Below, in pieces: positions 24,937 to 32,852 of a stretch of DNA of 64,000 nt (position 1 is the first letter of the stretch; the number at the start of each line of letters is the position of its first letter). The stretch is taken from NCBI GenBank assembly GCA_963805495.1, contig CAWDUQ010000002.1, positions 620,001-684,000 on the forward strand. Direction: 5' to 3'. This stretch comes from DAHUXD01 sp963805495. Its GTDB lineage: Bacteria > Acidobacteriota > Thermoanaerobaculia > UBA5066 > Gp7-AA6. The position numbers and the translations under genes were made by a program. A model generated the notes under the pieces. The model was not told the DNA's origin. It saw nothing but the letters and a program-made list of their open reading frames with translations, and searched no databases.

Positions 24937-26109
24937 TCAGGGCTTCGGCGCGCCGATCGCGAAGTCCGCGCCGATGAAGAAGGCGAACTCGGGAGATCCG
25001 AGTGGATCGGAGAGGCTCCCGCCGAAGATGCCGCGGCGCGCCACGTCCAGGATCTGCGTCGGACGGACCCCGGTCGAATCGGTCAGGGTCACGGTCTCGT
25101 CGCCCCACGCCAGGCGGACGCCGATCCGGGCGCGGATCGCGGGACTGAACGCGTAGCGGAACACGAGATCCCAGTACACCTCCTCGTTGTCGGAGGCGGG
25201 GTCGTAACCCTCGTCGAACGCGACGGTCTCCGTTCCCAGGACGGCGAGCGAGACGTACGGAAGCCGCTGGCGGTCGTAGGTCGCCGACAGCATGAGGTCC
25301 GATCGCGTCCAGGAGTAACCGGCCGAGAGCCGGTAGGCCTGCAGCGTGGCTTTGAGCTTCGAGTCGCGGTCCTGGAAGTCGGGGAGGCTCTCGCGATGGA
25401 CGTCGATGTTTCCGCCCATGTATTCGCCGTGGGCGATCAACGTCCAGGGACCCGGCTTCCACCGCACCTCGCCTTCGCCGCCGAGGATCGGGCCCGAGGC
25501 GTCCTGAAAGGATCCCGCGGTCGCGTTGTAGCCCGAGGGCTTCGTCCACCGGAGCGCGGCCGCGGCCTCGAGCCCCGGCCAGCGGTGCCGCCAGCCGGCA
25601 GCGACGTCGATCCTCTGCGACGAGAGGTCCCGGGCTTCGGAAAGCTCCTGGTTGTCGCCGCCGATGTTGATCACGTCGGTCGACCGGTTGTTCCGGCCCT
25701 CGCCGGCGATCTCGACCGAGTCCGCCCCGGTCACCGGGAGTCGCAGCAGCAGGGCGAAGTTCTCGGCTCGGCCGGTCCCGTTCGAGACGACACGCGGAAG
25801 CCCCAGCTCCGGTTGCGCCCTTCGCTCCTGTTCGTCGTGCGAGGTCCCGAAAGCGACCCTTGCCCGCCATTCGAATTCCGGCGTCCCGGCGCCCAGGCCG
25901 TCCGGCGCCAACCGCGCGAAACCCATCCCGACGAGGACGAACTTGGGTGTGACGTCCGAGGTGTCGATCGTGTTCCCGATGTCGTATCGGCGAGCGAGCG
26001 TCGAGTACGAAAAGCCGAGCTCCGCGCCGAGGCCAGGCCGCGGAGGCAGGTCCATGCCCAGAAGCATCCCCGCGCAGAACACGCAGGCGCTGACGAGCTC
26101 GATGCCCAC
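24937..26109 (-). CDS. Predicted beta-barrel outer-membrane protein, unknown function
   Basis: 390 residues from a GTG 9 bases after the crotonase stop. The sequence alternates polar and hydrophobic residues in many short stretches (such as FEWRARVAFGTS, QRIDVAAGWRHRW, LQAYRLSAGYSWTRSDLMLSATY and IRARIGVRLAWGDE), typical of beta-barrel strands. The last segment ends FAFFIGADFAIG, close to a C-terminal barrel signature. The N-terminus (MGIELVSACVFCAGMLLG) is a short hydrophobic export signal. I recognise no family. Being last in an acyl-CoA operon may be read-through transcription, or it may serve uptake of the substrate. Confidence 0.6.
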   Translation of the reverse strand: MGIELVSACVFCAGMLLGMDLPPRPGLGAELGFSYSTLARRYDIGNTIDTSDVTPKFVLVGMGFARLAPDGLGAGTPEFEWRARVAFGTSHDEQERRAQPELGLPRVVSNGTGRAENFALLLRLPVTGADSVEIAGEGRNNRSTDVINIGGDNQELSEARDLSSQRIDVAAGWRHRWPGLEAAAALRWTKPSGYNATAGSFQDASGPILGGEGEVRWKPGPWTLIAHGEYMGGNIDVHRESLPDFQDRDSKLKATLQAYRLSAGYSWTRSDLMLSATYDRQRLPYVSLAVLGTETVAFDEGYDPASDNEEVYWDLVFRYAFSPAIRARIGVRLAWGDETVTLTDSTGVRPTQILDVARRGIFGGSLSDPLGSPEFAFFIGADFAIGAPKP

Positions 26110-26118
26110 GCGGCGCTC

Positions 26119-26898
26119 CTACTTCCCCGTGAACCGCGCCGACCGCTTCTCGAGGAACGCGGTCATTCCCTCCTTCATGTCGGAGGTCGCGGCGCACAGC
26201 CCGAACAACGTGGCCTCGAGGAGCAGGCCGTCGGGCAGCGGCAGGTCGAGGCCTCGGTGGACCGCCTCGAGAACGTACCGGCAGGCGACCGGGCCGTTGG
26301 CAAGGATCGCCCCGGCCATGGCGCGCGCCGCGGCCACGGCCTGGCCCGCCGGAACGACCTTGTTGACGAGCCCGATCCGGAACGCTTCGGCCGCGTCGAT
26401 CTGCTCGGCCGTCAGGCAGAGCTGCATTGCGCGCCCTTCGCCGACGATGCGCGCCAGGCGCTGCGATCCGCCGTACCCGGGCAGGATGCCGAGCTTGACC
26501 TCGGGCTGTCCGAAACGCGCGTTCTCCGAGGCGATCCGGATCGTGCAGGCGAGCGCGAGCTCGCAACCCCCTCCGAGCGCGTAGCCGTTGACCGCGGCGA
26601 TGACGGGCTTGCCGAGGCCCTCGATCTTCGCCAGCACCGCCTGTCCCTTGCGCGCGTGCTCGCGGCCCTCCACCGGGGTCAGCTTCGACAGCTCCCCGAT
26701 GTCGGCGCCGGCAATGAAGGACTTCTCGCCCGCGCCCGTGACGATCACCACGCCGACCGAGGCGTCTTCCCGGGCCGCGTCGAGGGCCCCGTCCAGGGCC
26801 GCCATGACCTCGGAGTTCAGCGCGTTGAGCTTGTCGGGCCGGTTGATCGTCAGCGTGCGGACGCGGTCCGAAGTCTCGACGAGAACGAAGTCGCCCAC
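26119..26898 (-). CDS. Enoyl-CoA hydratase (crotonase family)
   Basis: 259 residues from a GTG preceded by GGAGGGTA. The oxyanion-hole segments IAGADIGELSKL and GYALGGGCELALAC are intact, and both catalytic glutamates of hydratases are in place (Glu 113 in GGGCE and Glu 133 in FGQPE, 20 apart as in rat mitochondrial hydratase Glu144/Glu164). It would hydrate crotonyl-CoA or similar short enoyl-CoA to 3-hydroxyacyl-CoA. It lies directly after the 3-hydroxybutyryl-CoA dehydrogenase gene with a 1-base gap. This is a natural way to use the crotonyl-CoA made by Kal about 10 kb upstream. Confidence 0.92.
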   Translation of the reverse strand: MGDFVLVETSDRVRTLTINRPDKLNALNSEVMAALDGALDAAREDASVGVVIVTGAGEKSFIAGADIGELSKLTPVEGREHARKGQAVLAKIEGLGKPVIAAVNGYALGGGCELALACTIRIASENARFGQPEVKLGILPGYGGSQRLARIVGEGRAMQLCLTAEQIDAAEAFRIGLVNKVVPAGQAVAAARAMAGAILANGPVACRYVLEAVHRGLDLPLPDGLLLEATLFGLCAATSDMKEGMTAFLEKRSARFTGK

Positions 26899-26899
26899 G

Positions 26900-27754
26900 T
26901 TACCCTCCGTATTCGTAGAAACCGCGGCCGGACTTCTTCCCGTACCGGCCGGCGAGGACCATGCGCTTGAGCAACGGCGGCGGCGCAAAGCGCTTCTCCC
27001 GGAACTCGTCGAACATGATCTCGGCGATCGCATAGGTCGTGTCGAGGCCGACGAAGTCGAGCAGCTTGAGCGGACCCATCGGGTGTCCGCAGCCGAGCTC
27101 CATGCCCTTGTCGATGTCTTCCCGGGAACCGACCCCTTCCTCGAGCGCCCGGACGGCGTCCAGCAGGTACGGGACGAGGAGACGGTTGACGATGAAGCCG
27201 GAGTTGTCGTGCGTGCGGATCGGCTCCTTTCCGAGCGAGCGGGCGAACTCGAAGACCGCCGACGCCGTCGCATCGGAGGTCGCGATCGTGCGGACGACCT
27301 CCACGAGTTTCATCACCGGAACCGGGTTGAAGAAGTGGAGGCCGGCGAACCGGTCCGGCCGACTGGTCGCCGCCGCCATCTCCGTGATCGTCAGGGAGGA
27401 CGTGTTGGAGCAGAAGATCGTCTCCGGCTTGCACGACGCGTCGAGCGCGCGGTACGTCTCCTTCTTGACCTCCAGGTTCTCGACGATCGCCTCGATCAGG
27501 AGATCGCAGTCGGCCAGGTCCTCGAGCTTCGTCGTCGACGCGAGTCGTTTCCGGGCCGCGTCGCGGTCGGCCGCGGGCAGCTTTCCCTTTTCCACGGCCT
27601 TCGCGAGAGACCCCTCGATTCGGGAAAGCCCCTTGCGCACCAGCTCGTCGCTGACCTCGCGGACCACCGTTTCGTAGCCCGCCTTCGCACACACCTCGGC
27701 GATCCCCGAGCCCATGAGGCCCGCGCCGAGTACGCCCACCTTACGAATGGCCAT
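26900..27754 (-). CDS. 3-hydroxybutyryl-CoA dehydrogenase
   Basis: 284 residues, standard for Hbd/PaaH. The N-terminal NAD-binding loop is VGVLGAGLMGSGIAE. The catalytic His and Glu are in AGLHFFNPVPVMKLVEVV (His 140, Glu 152), and SNTSSLTITEMA is the family substrate-site segment. The C-terminal helical domain ends in GKKSGRGFYEYGG. It oxidises (S)-3-hydroxybutyryl-CoA to acetoacetyl-CoA with NAD. Its start overlaps the 3' end of a small unknown gene by 14 bases, and a thiolase lies just upstream, so hydratase, dehydrogenase and thiolase form one operon. Confidence 0.93.
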   Translation of the reverse strand: MAIRKVGVLGAGLMGSGIAEVCAKAGYETVVREVSDELVRKGLSRIEGSLAKAVEKGKLPAADRDAARKRLASTTKLEDLADCDLLIEAIVENLEVKKETYRALDASCKPETIFCSNTSSLTITEMAAATSRPDRFAGLHFFNPVPVMKLVEVVRTIATSDATASAVFEFARSLGKEPIRTHDNSGFIVNRLLVPYLLDAVRALEEGVGSREDIDKGMELGCGHPMGPLKLLDFVGLDTTYAIAEIMFDEFREKRFAPPPLLKRMVLAGRYGKKSGRGFYEYGG

Positions 27755-28079
27755 GTTGCTCCGCCCCTTCCTCCGTCGACGTGTCCCGCCCCGCGCCGAC
27801 CGGTGCTTCCAGGATTTCGATCTCGCTGCAGAAGTCCGACAGGGTCAACTCGGGCTCGAAGGCCGGGCCGGTCAGGGCCAGCAGCGGCGTGTTCGGCGCG
27901 AGAACGATCCAGCCGCTGTCGGTCCAGTGCCTCACGGCTTCCCGGCACAGGCCGCCTTCGTTCAGGGTCGTCAGCACGGCGTTGAGGTCGCCGGCGCCGC
28001 GGGCCCGCAGGTCCCGCAGGAAGTCGTCGACCGCCGCGGCCCGCACCGGAAACTCGAGGATTCTCTCCGTCCAGTTCAT
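27741..28079 (-). CDS. Small conserved-context protein between thiolase and hbd
   Basis: 112 residues, with no recognised domain. The N-terminus (MNWTERILEFPVRAAAVDDFL) and the middle (EGGLCREAVRHWTDSGWIVLAPNTPLLALTG, in two parts: EGGLCREAVRHW and SGWIVLAPNTPLLALTG) suggest a small alpha/beta protein. The C-terminal 20 residues are acidic/polar. It starts 22 bases after the thiolase stop and overlaps hbd by 14 bases, so it is translated as part of the acyl-CoA operon. It could be a partner or regulator of the pathway, but there is no direct evidence. Confidence 0.6.
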   Translation of the reverse strand: MNWTERILEFPVRAAAVDDFLRDLRARGAGDLNAVLTTLNEGGLCREAVRHWTDSGWIVLAPNTPLLALTGPAFEPELTLSDFCSEIEILEAPVGAGRDTSTEEGAEQHGHS

Positions 28080-28101
28080 CGCCCAGATCCCGGCCCGCCG
28101 A

Positions 28102-29286
28102 CTACGCGGCCGACTCCACGACGACGGCGATGCCCTGGCCCCCGCCGATGCAGGCGCCGGCCAGCCCGTAGCGCACTCCCCGGCGCCGCATCTCCTTGAG
28201 CAGGGTCAGCGTGCAGCGCGTACCGGTCGCGGCCAGCGGATGGCCGAGCGCGATCGCCCCGCCGTTGACGTTCAGCTTCTCGAGGTCGAGGCCGAGCTCC
28301 TTGACCACGCCCAGGATCTGGCCGGCGAAGGCCTCGTTGATCTCCCAGAGGCCGATGTCCGGCTGCGACAGCCCGGCCCTGGCGATCGCCGCGCGCGCCG
28401 CGGGCGCCGGACCCAGCCCCATCAGCTCGGGCTCGACTCCCACGACCGCCCAGGACACCAGCCGGCCGAGCGGCTTGCGGCCGCGGGCCGCCTCCTCCGA
28501 CGCAACGACCACCGCCGCAGCGCCGTCCACGATGCCGGAGGCGTTCCCGGCGGTCACCGATCCGTCCTTGCCGAACGACGGCGGCAGGCCGGCGAGGCCC
28601 TCCAGTGTGGAATCCGGACGAAGGTGGTCGTCCCGCTCGACGCGCACGGTCTTGCGCCCGGCCTTGACCTCGACGGGAACGACCTCTTCGGCCAGTCGTC
28701 CGGAGTCCCAGGCCGCCGCGGCCCGCTGCTGCGAGGAGAGTGCGTAGGCGTCCTGTGCGGCACGGGTGATGCCGTACTTTTCCGCCACCCGGTCGGAGGT
28801 CTGAGCCATGTATAGGCCGCAGTAGGAGTCGAGGAGGGCAACCATCAGCGAATCCTCCAGCTGACCCTGCCCGAGGCGAAAGCCCTTGCGGGCCCCGCGG
28901 ATGACGTGCGGCGCCTGGGACATGTTCTCCATCCCGCCCGCGAGCACGGCCTTCGCCTCGCCCAGGAGGATGCGGTGGGCGCCCTGCACGATCGATTCGA
29001 AGCCGGATCCGCACAGACGATTGACGGTCAGCGCCGGGACTTCCTTCGGCAGGCCTGCCTTGAGCGCCACGTGCCGGGCCCCGTAGATTGCGTCCCCCGA
29101 GGTCTGGAGGGCGTTGCCGAAGATCGCGTGGTCGATCTGACCGGGCTCGAGACCGCTGCGGCGCAGGGCCTCGCGGGCGGCGTGAACGCCGAGGTCGATC
29201 GCCGTCACGTCCGCGAAGGCTCCGTTGTATTCCGCCATCGCGGTGCGCGCGCCGTCGAGGATGAAAACGCCGGGTGTTTGTGCCAT
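28102..29286 (-). CDS. Acetyl-CoA C-acetyltransferase (thiolase)
   Basis: 394 residues, typical of AtoB/PhaA thiolases. The nucleophilic Cys 92 lies in VNRLCGSGFES, His 349 in GGAIALGHPLAATG and the second Cys 379 in GACIGGGQG. NEAFAGQ, the loop before the active site, has the usual Asn. The enzyme splits acetoacetyl-CoA into two acetyl-CoA or runs the condensation. It heads the operon with hbd and crotonase. With Kce, which also yields acetoacetate, it could close the path from lysine to acetyl-CoA if a CoA-transferase exists elsewhere. Confidence 0.93.
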   Translation of the reverse strand: MAQTPGVFILDGARTAMAEYNGAFADVTAIDLGVHAAREALRRSGLEPGQIDHAIFGNALQTSGDAIYGARHVALKAGLPKEVPALTVNRLCGSGFESIVQGAHRILLGEAKAVLAGGMENMSQAPHVIRGARKGFRLGQGQLEDSLMVALLDSYCGLYMAQTSDRVAEKYGITRAAQDAYALSSQQRAAAAWDSGRLAEEVVPVEVKAGRKTVRVERDDHLRPDSTLEGLAGLPPSFGKDGSVTAGNASGIVDGAAAVVVASEEAARGRKPLGRLVSWAVVGVEPELMGLGPAPAARAAIARAGLSQPDIGLWEINEAFAGQILGVVKELGLDLEKLNVNGGAIALGHPLAATGTRCTLTLLKEMRRRGVRYGLAGACIGGGQGIAVVVESAA

Positions 29287-29326
29287 AGAGCGGGCGAGTT
29301 TACCTCAGCACCGGCCGGACCCGGCG

Positions 29327-30373
29327 TCAGGCGAACGTGGCCCAGACAGTCTCGTGAAAGCGCTGCCGGACCTCGTTGAAGGGAACCTCGCGGACCTCCG
29401 GATGGATTCGATTCGTGAGCAGCACGGCGACGAGGTCCCGCTCGGGATCGATCCAGAGGGAGGTCCCGGTGAACCCGGTATGGCCGAAGCTCGTTTCCGA
29501 CATCGCGGGGATGGCCGAGCCCGCGCCCCGGCGTCCCTGCCAGCCGAGGCCCCGAGCCTCGGCGAGGCCGGCGGTCCGGTCCCGTGTGAGCTCCCGGCGC
29601 GCCGGGTCGAGCCACGGCCGTGCCAGCGCCCAGACGTCCCGCGCCGCAGCGAAGAGCCCGGCGTGGCCCGACACGCCGCCCCGGCGAAATGCGTTGCCGT
29701 CGTGGACCTCGCCCCGCACGACATCGTCCCGGAACCGCGCGTACGCGAGGCCGCGGGACGCGACCATCGCACGCTCGAAGCGGTCTCCCCGCTCCGTGGC
29801 GGCCGTGGCTCCGGCCTCGGGCGGCAGGAAAATGGCCGCCGACCCCGCCGGCCGGGCCACGAGTTCCTCGAACACCCGGTCGATCCGCGACGCGAAGATC
29901 GACTCCAGGATTTCCGTCAGGACGAGGATGCTCAAATCGCTGTAGATGACCCGCTCCCCCGGCGCGGCCTCCGGCTCGATTCCCGCGAGGGTGCGCCGGT
30001 AGGCCGGCGCGCCTTCGCCGAAGACGTACAGGGGGTGCCAGGCCGGCAGCCCCGAGGTATGGGTCAGGAGCCGCTCGATCGTGATGCCGTCGAAACGAAG
30101 TGCCTTCCACTCCGGGAGGAACCGTCCCGGCGGCGCGTCGAGCGGCAGGGCGCGGCCCGCCGCCGCGGCCAGGGCCGCGGCGCAGAGCGGCTTCGTCAGG
30201 CTCGCGAGGTCGAAGAGCGTCGCGGGAGTCGCCGCAACGGGCACGGGCTCGACCACCGATCGTCCCGCGGCCGCCTCCGCGAGCACCGAGTCACCCGAGC
30301 CCACGAGCGCGCAGCCGCCCGGGAACGAGCCCGCCTCGATTTCGTCGGCCAGGAAACGGTCGATGGGGCTCAC
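29327..30373 (-). CDS. Serine hydrolase, beta-lactamase/class C penicillin-binding fold
   Basis: 348 residues. The three active-site motifs of the class C fold are present: SLTK (in FDLASLTKPLC, Ser nucleophile plus Lys), the YSD version of the YxN motif in VIYSDLS, and HTG in SFGHTGFTGTS. A LLTHTSGLPAW segment is typical of this esterase/D-peptidase group. No signal peptide is visible, which favours a cytoplasmic esterase-like enzyme or an unusual export route. Its ATG overlaps the lipoprotein stop by 4 bases, and it lies 40 bases upstream of thiolase on the same strand. The substrate cannot be told. Confidence 0.88.
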   Translation of the reverse strand: MSPIDRFLADEIEAGSFPGGCALVGSGDSVLAEAAAGRSVVEPVPVAATPATLFDLASLTKPLCAAALAAAAGRALPLDAPPGRFLPEWKALRFDGITIERLLTHTSGLPAWHPLYVFGEGAPAYRRTLAGIEPEAAPGERVIYSDLSILVLTEILESIFASRIDRVFEELVARPAGSAAIFLPPEAGATAATERGDRFERAMVASRGLAYARFRDDVVRGEVHDGNAFRRGGVSGHAGLFAAARDVWALARPWLDPARRELTRDRTAGLAEARGLGWQGRRGAGSAIPAMSETSFGHTGFTGTSLWIDPERDLVAVLLTNRIHPEVREVPFNEVRQRFHETVWATFA

Positions 30374-30924
30374 GGGCCGAGCGCCTCGATCTCCGCGCGC
30401 TTCGCCTCGACGAGCGCGGCGTTGGAGAGGGCCGCCGGGGCCACGGGATCGGGTCGGCGCAGTTGCGCCCGCTCGCGCTCGAGCGCCCCGATCTCGGCGT
30501 CGATCCGCTCGGCGGTCTTCGGATCGGCGGCGGACTCGCGCGCGGCGCGCAGCGATTCGACCGCCCGCCCGTAGCTCTCCTGGCCCGATTCGGCGACGCG
30601 GCGCGAGTCGAGCACGGCGAGCGCTTCGATGATGCGACCCCGAATCCAGTCGTATTCGGCGGGATCGACGCCGAGACCGCGGGCGGCGTCGGCGTCGGAG
30701 GCCGCGCCGCGGACGGCGCGACGCACCCGCACGTACGTGTCGAGCCGGGCGGCCGTCAGCCGCCCGTCCGCGGGCGGCCGGAATCCCGGCTCCACGCGGC
30801 TGCGGATGGCCCGGACGGGGTTGAGTCGGCCGGGTTCGTCCCTTTTGCAGGCCGCCGCCCCCGCCGCAAGCGCGAGCGCGAGGAAGGTCGTCGTGGCTCG
30901 CCGCACGGAGACCAGTCTACCCAT
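30370..30924 (-). CDS. Predicted small lipoprotein
   Basis: 184 residues. MGRLVSVRRATTTFLALALA with a following AGAAAC lipobox places the lipidated Cys at about 26. The mature part is helical and Arg/Ala/Glu-rich (ALERERAQLRRPD, SLRAARESAADPKTAER), probably coiled-coil. No domain is recognised. Its stop overlaps the serine hydrolase start. It is divergent from a Ser/Thr kinase gene across a 74-base spacer that contains a plausible TACACT -10 box at 30972 for the kinase gene. Confidence 0.65.
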   Translation of the reverse strand: MGRLVSVRRATTTFLALALAAGAAACKRDEPGRLNPVRAIRSRVEPGFRPPADGRLTAARLDTYVRVRRAVRGAASDADAARGLGVDPAEYDWIRGRIIEALAVLDSRRVAESGQESYGRAVESLRAARESAADPKTAERIDAEIGALERERAQLRRPDPVAPAALSNAALVEAKRAEIEALGP

Positions 30925-30998
30925 CGCTAGCCCCTTTTGGGCGAACGGTTTCCGCCCGCTCGGCGTTCGTTTACACTAGCGGGGTTCGCGGCGGACGG

Positions 30999-32852
30999 AT
31001 GCTCGACAAAATCGGGAAATATGAGGTCTCCGAGCAGATCGGTGTTGGCGGCTTCGGTGCCGTCTACCGGGGCCGGGATCCGTTCATCAAGCGGACCGTC
31101 GCGATCAAGACCTGCCAGGTCAACGACGACGAGATCAAGCATCGATTCTTCCGCGAGGCGGAACTCGCGGGGAACCTGCACCACCGCCACATCACGACGA
31201 TCTACGACTTCGGCGTCGAGAACGGGATCCCGTACATCGTCCAGGAGTTCCTGACCGGCGAGGACCTCGACAGGAAGATCAAGCGCGGCGACCCGATCCC
31301 CGTCTCCCGCAAGGTCGAGATCATCATGGCGATCGCCGACGGGCTCGGGTACGCCCACACCGCCTCGATCGTGCACCGGGACGTCAAGCCCGCCAACGTG
31401 CGGGTCCTCGAGGACGGCACCGTCAAGGTCATGGACTTTGGAATCGCCAAGTCGCTCCAGACCGAGTCCAACCTGACCCAGACGGGCATCACGCTCGGCA
31501 CCTCGGCATACCTCGCTCCCGAGCAGATCCGCGGGGAACCGATCGACGGCCGCACCGACATTTTCGCGCTCGGCGTGCTCTCCTACGAGCTGCTGACCTT
31601 CCGGAAGCCGTTCCGGGGCGAGCACCTCTCGACGGTGCTCTACAAGATCCTCAACGAGACGCCCGAGCCGATCGACTCCCTCGTCCAGGACGCGCCGCCC
31701 GCCCTGATCGCGGCGGTCAACCGCGCGATGGCCAAGGTTCCGGCGGACCGGTACCCGACCATGGAGGCCTTCCGGAAGGACCTGTACGCGATCAACCGCG
31801 AGCTCGCCGGGGCTTCGGGGATGTACCCGGCGTACCAGGGCGATACGGTCCGGACGGTCCAGACCCGCGAGGAAGACCTCGACACCACGCTCGCGACGCC
31901 GTCGAGCGGCGTCGTTGCCAACCGGGTCAACATCACTCCCCCGTCGGGCGCCCTCGCGCGAGCGCCGGCCCCGTCCGACCGGACGCCCATCTCCGGGGCG
32001 ATGTCCGGCGCCCGGCCGAATCTCGAGCTCGTCAATTTCCGCGACCCCTCGGCCGAGGCTCCCCTCGAGGAAACAGCGCGTCAAATCAGCAACACCGCGA
32101 CCGTGCCGTCCGTCAGCCGGGCCCGCACGATGACCGTCGCCATTCTGTTCGCGATCATCGTGGCCTTCGTCGTCGTCCACGAAGTCCGGCGCCCCGCCGT
32201 GCCGCCCGCCCCCACGCCCGCGGCCGTGACCCCGGCCCCCGCCGTGCCGACGCCCGCCCTGGAGTTCCCGGAGCCCAAGCTCGGAGCTGGCGAAGCACCC
32301 GCGGTCCCCGCACTGCCTGCGGTCGCGGCACCCCTCGCGACCGCAGCGGACGCACCGGCCGCGACCGCGGCCCCGGCGGCGCAGCCGACACAAGAGCCGG
32401 TCGCCCCGCGACAGTTCAAGGTGCAGTTCTCGTCGATTCCGGTCGCGACGCTTTCGGTCGATGGCAAAACGATCGGCCCCTCCATCCCGGCGCGTACGGT
32501 GTCGCTCGACGAGGGGGAGCACACCGTTCGGCTGGAGGCGAAGGACTTCCCCCCCTACGAGAAGAAGTTCCACGTGGGCCCGAAGTCCGAGAACCGCGTT
32601 CACTACCAGTTCCCGGTCTCGATGCTGGTGATCCAGGCACCGGGCTGGGCGGGCGCGCGCGTGCTCGTCGACGGCAAGTTCCGCGGAACTCTGCCGGATT
32701 CGGCGCGCCTCAAGCTGCCGCCGGGATCCTACAGCGTGACTCTGTCACGCGAAGGGGCCAACCCCCTGACCGAGAAGATCGACGTTCCGGAAGGATCGCC
32801 GAAGACGTGGAACGCCCCGCCGCCTTCGCCGGCGGCCCCCGGAGGCAATTGA
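30999..32852 (+). CDS. Membrane Ser/Thr protein kinase with PEGA-like sensor region
   Basis: 617 residues. The Hanks-type kinase domain fills residues 7-270: glycine loop IGVGGFGAVY, Lys 37 in VAIK, Glu 54, catalytic loop HRDVKPANV (Asp 128), DFG at 146-148 and APEQ. A polar juxtamembrane segment leads to a single helix at about 377-395, then a Pro/Ala-rich linker (398-470) and an outer beta-rich region of two PEGA-like repeats (VATLSVDGKTIG and ARVLVDGKFRG). Such kinases sense envelope signals and phosphorylate proteins on Ser/Thr in the cytoplasm. The next gene, a TPR protein, is translationally coupled and could be a partner or substrate. Confidence 0.93.
   Translation: MLDKIGKYEVSEQIGVGGFGAVYRGRDPFIKRTVAIKTCQVNDDEIKHRFFREAELAGNLHHRHITTIYDFGVENGIPYIVQEFLTGEDLDRKIKRGDPIPVSRKVEIIMAIADGLGYAHTASIVHRDVKPANVRVLEDGTVKVMDFGIAKSLQTESNLTQTGITLGTSAYLAPEQIRGEPIDGRTDIFALGVLSYELLTFRKPFRGEHLSTVLYKILNETPEPIDSLVQDAPPALIAAVNRAMAKVPADRYPTMEAFRKDLYAINRELAGASGMYPAYQGDTVRTVQTREEDLDTTLATPSSGVVANRVNITPPSGALARAPAPSDRTPISGAMSGARPNLELVNFRDPSAEAPLEETARQISNTATVPSVSRARTMTVAILFAIIVAFVVVHEVRRPAVPPAPTPAAVTPAPAVPTPALEFPEPKLGAGEAPAVPALPAVAAPLATAADAPAATAAPAAQPTQEPVAPRQFKVQFSSIPVATLSVDGKTIGPSIPARTVSLDEGEHTVRLEAKDFPPYEKKFHVGPKSENRVHYQFPVSMLVIQAPGWAGARVLVDGKFRGTLPDSARLKLPPGSYSVTLSREGANPLTEKIDVPEGSPKTWNAPPPSPAAPGGN

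Noticed and set aside
24797..26566. Long reading frames antisense to or out of frame with known genes (for example 24797-26566, 5160-7295, 46910-49042 on the minus strand)
   Set aside because: Composition is Arg/Gly/Pro/Ala-rich with no motif, as expected of shadow frames in very GC-rich DNA, and each lies over a gene with clear conserved motifs.
26119..26898. Crotonase with a missing second catalytic glutamate
   Set aside because: I first aligned a Gln in AMQLCL to the second Glu. Recounting gives Glu 113 and Glu 133, 20 apart as in rat hydratase, so both are present.
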